Below are positions 1 to 5,276 of a DNA stretch of 6,572 nt, piece after piece. Where the stretch lies: assembly GCA_022614795.1 (NCBI GenBank), contig JAKEHX010000706.1, positions 1-6,572 on the forward strand, written 5' to 3'. The notes under the pieces are model-generated. The model was not told the origin of the DNA. It was given only the letters and a program-made list of their open reading frames with translations, and searched no databases. Source of the stretch: Planctomycetaceae bacterium. GTDB taxonomy: Bacteria; Planctomycetota; Planctomycetia; Pirellulales; Pirellulaceae. The stretch's first letter is position 1. Every line of letters begins with the position of its first letter. The translations under genes and the position numbers were made by a program.

Positions 1-23
1 GTACTCTCCTACCGCCGCCGCTC

Positions 24-1562
24 ATGAGCAAAGCCGACGCTTTCCCTCCTCCCCGTCCGATGGACCTGGTCGCCTGGCTGATTTGCGTAATCGCCGCAAT
101 CGGATTTGCGTTCGATATCTACGAGCTCCTCATGCTGCCGCTGATCCTGCGGCCCGCCTTGACCGAGCTGATCGGCGCCCCGCCGGGCACACCCAAGGGG
201 GACTTCTGGTTCGGCATGCTGTTTTATGTGCCTGCGTTCGCGGGGGGCATATTCGGCCTGCTGGGAGGCTATCTGACGGATCGGCTGGGACGGCGGCGCG
301 TGCTGACTTGGAGCATTCTGCTCTACGCCTGCTCGGCGTTCCTGGCCGGCTTTTCCACGAACATTTACATGCTCCTCTTCTTCCGCTCGACGACGTTCAT
401 CGGCGTGTGCGTCGAGTTTGTTGCCGCGGTCGCGTGGCTGGCGGAGCTGTTTCCGAACCCCGCCCAGCGCGAAAAGGCCCTCGGCTATACGCAGGCGTTC
501 TCGTCGATCGGCGGCCTGTTGGTGGCAATTGCCAATGGCATTGCCGTCGAGTATGCGCAACATTTTCCAGCCATTTCGATTCCCGCGTTTCTCGAGCCGA
601 TGCTGGGCGGCTCGATCGCCCCGGAGCACGCCCACGAGCCATGGCGCTACACGCTCATGTCGGGCCTGATCCCGGCGCTTCCGCTGATCTTGATTCGGCC
701 GTTCCTGCCGGAATCGCCGGTATGGGCGGAGAAGCGCAAGGCCGGCACGCTCAAGCGCCCGAGCATTGCGGCTTTGTTCTCGCCAGAACTCAAGAGAACC
801 ACTATCGTCACGGCCGTCGGCTTTGCCTGTACGCTGGGCGTCGCATTCGGCGCGATCCAGCAGATGCCGCAAATCGTCCCCGGCCTGACGGAGGTCGAAG
901 CGGGCGCCAAAAAAGCCGCAGCGGCGGCGGTCGAGGCCGCCAAGAAGGAAGGCGAAACCAATCCGGCCAAGCTCGAAGCCGCGGGCAAACAGGGAGGCGG
1001 GCGCTATCGCCAGAAAATCGCTTCCGAGTACACGAAGATGCAGGAAGTGGGCGGCTTGTGCGGCCGTTTCGTGATGGCTCTGGTGCTGGGGGCCGTCGCG
1101 GTACGCTGGGCGGCGACGCTGCGAATGTTCCAGATTCCGGGCATTGTTCTCACGGCGCTGTTGTTCTGGTTTTTCCTCCGGATGCCCAACACCACGTTCT
1201 TCGAAATTCCGCTGGACGCCGTGTTCCTCGGCCGAATTCCCGTAACGACGATGTCGCTGGGCATGTTCCTGGTCGGGTTCTTTACTGTCGCCCAGCTCAG
1301 CTTCTGGGGCAACTATCTGCCGCATATGTATCCGGTGCACCTCCGGGGCACGGGAGAGAGCTTTGCCGCGAATGTCGGCGGCCGGCTTGTCGGTACTTCC
1401 GCGGCAGCCCTGACCGCGTTCTTTTCCGGCTTCATGCCTTACACGAGCGGCCCGCTCAAATATGCCACGGCAGCTTGCCTGGTCGGCACGACCATCTACT
1501 TGATCGGCATTATCGCCAGCTTCTTCCTCGTCGAGCCGAAACATGCGGCGAGTCAAGATTGA
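24..1562 (+). CDS. MFS transporter (12 TM helices, sugar/organic-acid symporter type)
   Basis: This is an inner-membrane major facilitator superfamily permease of 512 residues, a usual length or slightly long for the family. Hydrophobic segments fit 12 helices: about 14-41, 62-86, 93-112, 115-140, 153-175, 208-227, 259-280, 342-361, 366-386, 399-425, 445-470 and 479-503. Seen directly: FDIYE in TM1 (30-34), as in metabolite:H+ symporters; motif A GYLTDRLGRRR after TM2 (82-92); PESPVW after TM6 (229-234); and YLPHMYP with HLRGTG before TM11 (431-444), the usual second-half PELFPT-RGTG element. The loop between TM7 and TM8 (about 285-340) carries an Ala/Lys/Glu-rich insertion. The substrate cannot be read from the sequence; aromatic acids, sialic acid or other organic acids and sugars are all possible. 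No Shine-Dalgarno precedes the ATG at 24 and the frame is open to the window edge, so the true start may lie further left. ATG at 60 (residue 13), just before TM1, is another option. Confidence 0.9.
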   Translation: MSKADAFPPPRPMDLVAWLICVIAAIGFAFDIYELLMLPLILRPALTELIGAPPGTPKGDFWFGMLFYVPAFAGGIFGLLGGYLTDRLGRRRVLTWSILLYACSAFLAGFSTNIYMLLFFRSTTFIGVCVEFVAAVAWLAELFPNPAQREKALGYTQAFSSIGGLLVAIANGIAVEYAQHFPAISIPAFLEPMLGGSIAPEHAHEPWRYTLMSGLIPALPLILIRPFLPESPVWAEKRKAGTLKRPSIAALFSPELKRTTIVTAVGFACTLGVAFGAIQQMPQIVPGLTEVEAGAKKAAAAAVEAAKKEGETNPAKLEAAGKQGGGRYRQKIASEYTKMQEVGGLCGRFVMALVLGAVAVRWAATLRMFQIPGIVLTALLFWFFLRMPNTTFFEIPLDAVFLGRIPVTTMSLGMFLVGFFTVAQLSFWGNYLPHMYPVHLRGTGESFAANVGGRLVGTSAAALTAFFSGFMPYTSGPLKYATAACLVGTTIYLIGIIASFFLVEPKHAASQD

Positions 1563-1589
1563 TGTGTAACCGGCCTGGGAAGTTCCCTG

Positions 1590-1618
1590 TGGAGTTCCGC
1601 CGCTGGCGGGCCTACAAT
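1590..1618 (+). promoter_or_regulatory. candidate sigma70-type promoter for the STN-like exported protein
   Basis: The 87-bp gap between the transporter stop and the next gene contains TACAAT at 1613-1618, which matches TATAAT at 5 of 6 positions. It lies 17 bp downstream of TGGAGT at 1590-1595, which matches TTGACA at only 3 of 6. A start site near 1625 would give a leader of about 25 nt. The spacer holds a small dyad, CCGCC-GCT-GGCGG (1597-1609). Just upstream is the 11-bp dyad GGGAAGTTCCC (1577-1587), with a partial copy GGAGTTCC at 1591-1598; these could be operator-like but may be chance. Planctomycete promoters are poorly defined, so this is a weak call. Confidence 0.3.
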
Positions 1619-1638
1619 ACATCCAGACATTCTGTCTT

Positions 1639-1643
1639 GGAGA
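1639..1643 (+). promoter_or_regulatory. ribosome binding site GGAGA fixing the start at 1650
   Basis: GGAGA lies 6 nt upstream of ATG at 1650. The reading frame stays open further upstream, back to the transporter stop, so this site is what selects the ATG as the start. The resulting protein begins directly with a hydrophobic export signal, which agrees with the choice. Confidence 0.6.
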
Positions 1644-1649
1644 ACTGCC

Positions 1650-2972
1650 ATGGCTGTTTCGCTCTTGCTCGCGGGCCTTTTGATCCTGGGACAAGCGGCC
1701 GACAAAGGCGCTTCCAATGCCCCGCCGGCCAATGCCCCGTCGACCGACGCCGAGCTGGCCAAGAACGTCAAGCGGCTGGTGCTGCTGTTGGACGACGAAG
1801 CTCAGGTCAAGCGCGAGGCGGCCGAGAAGGAGCTGGTCGCGCTGGGCGCGGACGTGCTGCCGCATTTGCCGTCGATCAACGCCAGCACGCTGCCCGCGGA
1901 AATGCAGAACCGTCTGCGGCGGGTGCGGGCGGCCCTGATGAAGACGGCGGTCGCCGCGACCACCAAGACCGTGCTGGTTTCGCTTGCGGGCGAGATGCCC
2001 CTGTCCAAGGCAATTGCCGAGCTGACGAGGCAGTCGGGCAATCCGCTCGTCGATTACCGTGAGAAGTTCAACCAAGAGCCGCGCGACCCGTCGATCAAAG
2101 TGGATCTCAAGGACGTGCCGTTCTGGCAGGCCTTCGACACCGTGCTCGACGCGGCGGGCCTTTCGGTCTATGAGTTCGACGAGGAGAAGGGGGCGCTGGC
2201 CTACGTCGCCCGCGGCGACGGGGCATTGCCGCGGATCGGCAAGGCGTCGTACAGCGGGCTGTTCCGCATGGAACCGGCGCGGATCGAGGCAGTGCGCGAC
2301 CTCAAGAATCCGGAAAACCGCTCGCTGAAGCTCTTCGTCGAGGCGGCGTGGGAGCCGCGCGTGCGGCCGATCGTCATCGAGCAGCCGCTCGACGAGCTGT
2401 CGGCGCTGGACGAGGCGGGCAACGCGGTCTTGATCGACGGCAGTGAAGGGAAGCTCGAGGTGCCCGTCGAGACGAACAACTCGGCGGTCGAGCTGGAAAT
2501 TCCATTCCTGTCGCCGGACCGCAGCGTCAAGCAGATCGCGTCGATCAAGGGCAAGCTGGATGTCGTCTGCCTCGGCCGCGTCGAGTCGTTCGAGTTTGCC
2601 GACATCGACAAGCTCAAGACGATGGAATTGGAGCGCGGCGGCGCGACGGTGGTCGTCGATTCGTTCCGCAAGAATGGCGACATCTACGAAGTCAACATGC
2701 GGGTCACCTTCGACAAGGCGAGCAACGCCCTCGAATCGCATCGCGGCTGGATTTACAACAACGAGTGCTATCTGCTCGATCCGAAGAAGAACCGGATCGA
2801 CAACGTGGGGGTCGAGGCGACGCTGATCGACGACAATGCCGTGGGCCTTTCGTACAAGTTCGACCTCGGCGAGAACACCACGCCCAAGGGGCATGCGTTC
2901 GTTTACAAGACGGCAGCGGCGATCATCCGCGTGCCGGTCGAATTCGAGCTGAAGGGGATCGACCTGCCGTAG
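1650..2972 (+). CDS. exported protein with HEAT-like segment and STN/secretin-N-like domain
   Basis: I do not recognise this 440-residue protein as a named family. Residues 1-17 form a hydrophobic signal peptide (SLLLAGLLILGQAA core) with an Ala-rich cleavage region; the n-region lacks a positive charge. A low-complexity Ala/Pro linker (20-32) follows. Residues 34-98 form an amphipathic helical HEAT-like segment (LVLLLDDE, then VKREAAEKELVALG), of the type seen at the N-terminus of many planctomycete exported proteins. Residues 108-176 read as an STN (secretin and TonB N-terminus short domain) fold: VSLAGEMPLSKAIAELTRQSG, then IKVDLKDVPFWQAFDTVLDAAGLSVY, giving strand-helix-strand, strand-helix-strand. 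Residues 180-440 are mostly beta-type with alternating hydrophobics and no cysteine ligand or catalytic motif I can name. There is no secretin pore or TonB barrel. It is probably periplasmic or cell-surface. The next gene, a parvulin, begins 45 bp downstream and is likely in the same transcript. Function unknown; the STN-like call is by pattern only. Confidence 0.85.
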   Translation: MAVSLLLAGLLILGQAADKGASNAPPANAPSTDAELAKNVKRLVLLLDDEAQVKREAAEKELVALGADVLPHLPSINASTLPAEMQNRLRRVRAALMKTAVAATTKTVLVSLAGEMPLSKAIAELTRQSGNPLVDYREKFNQEPRDPSIKVDLKDVPFWQAFDTVLDAAGLSVYEFDEEKGALAYVARGDGALPRIGKASYSGLFRMEPARIEAVRDLKNPENRSLKLFVEAAWEPRVRPIVIEQPLDELSALDEAGNAVLIDGSEGKLEVPVETNNSAVELEIPFLSPDRSVKQIASIKGKLDVVCLGRVESFEFADIDKLKTMELERGGATVVVDSFRKNGDIYEVNMRVTFDKASNALESHRGWIYNNECYLLDPKKNRIDNVGVEATLIDDNAVGLSYKFDLGENTTPKGHAFVYKTAAAIIRVPVEFELKGIDLP

Positions 2973-3003
2973 ATGAGAAGGCGAGCACCAGGGGCAGCGA
3001 TGT

Positions 3004-3008
3004 GGTGA
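3004..3008 (+). promoter_or_regulatory. ribosome binding site GGTGA for the parvulin gene
   Basis: GGTGA matches the 3' part of the Shine-Dalgarno consensus (GGAGGTGA) and lies 9 nt before ATG 3018. It contains the in-frame TGA at 3006-3008, so translation of the parvulin cannot begin upstream of this point. ATG 3018 is the only ATG in the few codons that follow, so the start is well fixed. Confidence 0.5.
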
Positions 3009-3017
3009 CGAACAAAC

Positions 3018-3929
3018 ATGCGTACTCTGGGAGCGCTCGTTTTTCTGGCGGCGTGCCGAATTGCTCTGGGCCAAACGGCCTCGGTCCAGGTGGCGGCGGT
3101 CGATGGCGAGCCAGTCTTTGCTGCTGAAGTCGAGCGTGAGCTGGCCAAGGCCTATCCCGATCGCAAATTGGCCGGCGACGAGCGGCGGACGCTTCTGGCG
3201 CAGGCCCGCGACCAGGTAATCGACCGGCGGCTGGTGCTCCGTCGCCTGGTGCGGCAGGACGAGTCGGCGAGCACGGCCGATGTCGACCACGCCCTGGCCC
3301 GGCTCGAAAAACAGATTACGGATCAGGGCGTCCCCCTGGCCGAGCACTACCAGCGGCTGGGCATCACGCGCGACGAGGTCCGCCAGACGCTCCTCTGGCA
3401 GCTCTCGTGGCAGACCTATCTGAAGCGGTATCTGACCGATGAGAACCTCGCCAGATATTTCGAGCGGAACCGCCGCGACTTCGACGGGACGCAGCTGCGG
3501 GTCGCGCACCTCTTGATCAAGCCGGCGGACAGCAGCGACGCGGCGCTGGCCGCGGCCATCAAGCAGGCCGGCGAGCTCCGCGAGTCGATCGCCAGCGGCA
3601 AGCTCGCGTTTGCCGACGCGGCGAAACAGCATTCGCAAGGGCCAAGTGCCAAAGGCGGCGGCGACATCGGCTGGATCGAGCGCCGCGAGCCGATGCCGGA
3701 GGCGTTCTCCGCAGCCGCGTTCGCACTGAACGTGGACGAAGTGAGCCCGCCCGTGACGACAACATTCGGCGTTCATCTGATTCAAGTCCTCGAGGTCAAG
3801 CCGGGGACAAAGACGTGGCAGGACGCCGCCGAGCGATTGCGGCCCGCGGCGACGCTCTTTCTCTTTCGCCGGCTGGCCAATTTGGAGCGAGCGGAAGTGA
3901 AGGTGGAGCGGGTGGAGAACTGGCCGTAG
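3018..3929 (+). CDS. exported parvulin-type peptidyl-prolyl cis-trans isomerase (SurA/PrsA-like)
   Basis: This 303-residue protein is a periplasmic folding factor that would isomerise X-Pro bonds or chaperone exported polypeptides. The N-terminus (MRTLGALVFLAAC, then RIALGQ) is a signal peptide: cleavage after ALG-18 fits signal peptidase I, and LAAC at 10-13 also matches a lipobox, although the hydrophobic stretch is short for a lipoprotein. Residues 28-156 are a helical SurA-N-like chaperone region opening with VAAVDGEPVFAAEVE. The parvulin domain spans about 158-260: VAHLLIKP (His164), then HSQGPSAKGGGDIGWI (205-220), MPEAFSAAAFAL (226-237) and FGVHLIQVLE (His253). A helical tail ends at 303. 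Gly208 occupies the position of the Cys in E. coli parvulin (HSICPS), so catalysis may be reduced. The TAG stop is the first triplet of the downstream palindromic repeat. The gene is probably co-transcribed with the STN-like gene upstream. The family call is firm; the client proteins are unknown. Confidence 0.92.
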   Translation: MRTLGALVFLAACRIALGQTASVQVAAVDGEPVFAAEVERELAKAYPDRKLAGDERRTLLAQARDQVIDRRLVLRRLVRQDESASTADVDHALARLEKQITDQGVPLAEHYQRLGITRDEVRQTLLWQLSWQTYLKRYLTDENLARYFERNRRDFDGTQLRVAHLLIKPADSSDAALAAAIKQAGELRESIASGKLAFADAAKQHSQGPSAKGGGDIGWIERREPMPEAFSAAAFALNVDEVSPPVTTTFGVHLIQVLEVKPGTKTWQDAAERLRPAATLFLFRRLANLERAEVKVERVENWP

Positions 3930-3973
3930 GACGGATTTGTAATCCGTCCGGGACGGAATGAAATTCCGTCCTA
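3927..3973. repeat. tandem REP-like palindromes (two GGACGGA/TCCGTCC hairpins)
   Basis: Two perfect 9-bp-stem hairpins stand 1 bp apart. The first is GGACGGATT-TGT-AATCCGTCC (3929-3949) and the second is GGACGGAAT-GAA-ATTCCGTCC (3951-3971). The pair is also bounded by TAGGACGGA (3927-3935) and its exact complement TCCGTCCTA (3965-3973), so the 47-bp unit is itself an imperfect palindrome centred on 3950. The stems differ only at the tip (ATT versus AAT). The unit fills nearly all of the gap between the convergent parvulin and PDZ genes. Its form suggests a dispersed REP-like element, which I believe recurs between planctomycete genes, but no second copy lies in this window. No flanking duplication or transposase is visible. 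Confidence 0.8.
3929..3971. terminator. possible bidirectional transcription terminator formed by the hairpin pair
   Basis: The hairpins lie between two convergent genes, directly after one stop codon and 8 bp from the other, where a terminator for both strands would be expected. The stems are GC-rich at the base and perfect, but neither side has a T-tract, so this is not a canonical intrinsic terminator. It may instead block read-through or protect 3' ends. The role is inferred from position and symmetry only. Confidence 0.35.
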
Positions 3974-3979
3974 CATGCT

Positions 3980-5221
3980 TCACGGCCGCACGCCGTTCTC
4001 GACCGCCAGTTCGACATCCCAAGGTGCGAGCGTCGCTTTGACTGTGACCTTGCGCGTGCGGATGTTGCCCTGCTCGTCTTCGACCTCGCGCTGCACCTCG
4101 ACCTGGGCTTCGTCGCCCGAATCGAGCTGCGAGATCAGTCCGGTGAGCGTGGGAAAATCGACGATCTTGGTGCCGTTGAAATTCAAAAGCACGTCGTCGC
4201 GCTGCAAACCCGCCTTCTCGGCCGGGCTCCCCGCATGGACCGTCGAGAGGATGCAGGTGTTCTCGATCGTCATGCATCCGACACCCAAAAACGCCCCCTT
4301 GCGATGATCGACCTTGTCGTTGGGCAGCCCCGTCGTCTTGAGGAAGGCCTCGACGTCGGCTCGCTCGACCTTTGTGCCGTAAAGCTTGAGGAAGCTCAGC
4401 CGCGGCAGCTTCTCGAAATGAGCCAGCGCCTTGCCCGAGACCGGCGTGTAATAGATGCCGAGCTGCTGGATGCTGGGATGCTCGGCGATCGCGGTCAGGC
4501 CTTCATCGCTGACTGCCGCGCGATACAAGTGCAATTCCCGGGCGGCAGTCATGGCGGACGCATGCTTGAGCCAGTCGTCATGCACCCTATCGCCGACGAG
4601 CACCAGCTTGATCGCCGACAGCCACTTCAGCCGCGCCAGATCCGCCACGCTGCCGCGAAAGTCCGCGCCGATTTCGACCGATTCGATGATCTCCTCGACG
4701 GCCACCCCGTTAAACGATTGCGAGCGCACGACTTTGGCGCCGAGCCCTTCCAGCTCCGTCAGCGCCTGCGTGGAGCGGAGTTCCAACAGCTGCGCGAGAA
4801 CACCTGCTGCCCGGCGGGCCACGCTGGGGTTCTCGCGCTGCGAGGCGGCTTGGATGAGCGCCTGCCGGGCGGCTTCCTGCGTAGTCAGGTCGGGCGAAAG
4901 CCCCAGCTGCAAGAGGACGTGCAAGGCCCGCGAGGTTGCTTCGAGGCTCGTGCCCGTGAGGGCGGCGCTTACCGCAGGGATCGCAGCGCCGCCCGCGGCA
5001 GCCAACTCGATCGTGGCCGTTTCGCGGGCCAGAAACTCGTTGGCGCTAAGCTGCTCGACGAGGGCCTTCAATTGCTCCGGCGTCAGCGGCGGCCTGACTG
5101 CCCGAGACGGTGCCGCCCGAGCCGTTGCGGGCTCCTGAGCCATGCCGACATACGGCTGGACCGCCAGCGCCATCGCCAGGGCGGCTACCAGCGGCATCGA
5201 TGTTGGCCGGCAAAGGGTCAC
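3980..5221 (-). CDS. exported HEAT-like / leucine-rich repeat / PDZ domain protein
   Basis: This 413-residue protein of unassigned function starts at GTG 5221. It has a signal peptide with Arg5, a hydrophobic core (10-22) and a GMA-28/QE cleavage site. ATG 5197 (residue 9) is an alternative start but would remove the only n-region charge; neither start has a clear Shine-Dalgarno. Residues 46-106 form a HEAT-like helical segment (LTPEQLKALVEQL, then ARETATIELAAAGG), followed by a second helical stretch (112-165). Residues 195-298 contain about four leucine-rich repeats of roughly 24 residues, for example ARELHLYRAAVSDEGLTAI and LSFLKLYGTKVERADVEAF. Residues 308-380 are a PDZ domain: FLGVG loop, then GSPAEKAGLQRDDVLLNFNGTKI, then FPTLTGLISQLDSGDEAQVEV. 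No protease domain is present, so the PDZ is not part of a DegP/HtrA enzyme; scaffolding or peptide binding is likelier. It lies 55 bp downstream of the sulfite reductase and may share its transcript. The domain calls are good; the cellular role is not known. Confidence 0.88.
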   Translation of the reverse strand: MTLCRPTSMPLVAALAMALAVQPYVGMAQEPATARAAPSRAVRPPLTPEQLKALVEQLSANEFLARETATIELAAAGGAAIPAVSAALTGTSLEATSRALHVLLQLGLSPDLTTQEAARQALIQAASQRENPSVARRAAGVLAQLLELRSTQALTELEGLGAKVVRSQSFNGVAVEEIIESVEIGADFRGSVADLARLKWLSAIKLVLVGDRVHDDWLKHASAMTAARELHLYRAAVSDEGLTAIAEHPSIQQLGIYYTPVSGKALAHFEKLPRLSFLKLYGTKVERADVEAFLKTTGLPNDKVDHRKGAFLGVGCMTIENTCILSTVHAGSPAEKAGLQRDDVLLNFNGTKIVDFPTLTGLISQLDSGDEAQVEVQREVEDEQGNIRTRKVTVKATLAPWDVELAVENGVRP

Positions 5222-5276
5222 GGGCTTTAGCTTACGAATGGGTTGTCAATCCAATATACACCCTGGCTGGCACAAG

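Noticed and set aside
10..13. LAAC lipobox in the parvulin (residues 10-13 of the protein encoded at 3018-3929)
   Set aside because: The motif matches, but the preceding hydrophobic stretch is short and a signal peptidase I site (ALG before Gln19) is equally good, so I did not call it a lipoprotein.
83..2062. 659-codon plus-strand open frame spanning the transporter and the next gene
   Set aside because: It is a frame-shifted shadow of two real genes; the translation is Arg/Gly/Ala/Pro-rich low-complexity sequence without domains or signal.
9..4277. 1,422-codon open frame on the minus strand
   Set aside because: It is exactly codon-aligned and antisense to three well-supported genes, its product is Arg/Gln/His-rich with no recognisable domain, and its openness follows from the absence of TTA, CTA and TCA codons in those genes.
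5222..5276. Promoter for the HEAT/LRR/PDZ gene in the 55-bp gap, with a perfect TTGACA on the minus strand (5249-5244) and TATATT (5258-5253)
   Set aside because: The gap is less GC-rich than the genes around it, but TTGACA has no acceptable -10 at 16-18 bp, and TATATT has only a poor -35 (GTTAGC). They cannot form one promoter because TATATT lies upstream of TTGACA.
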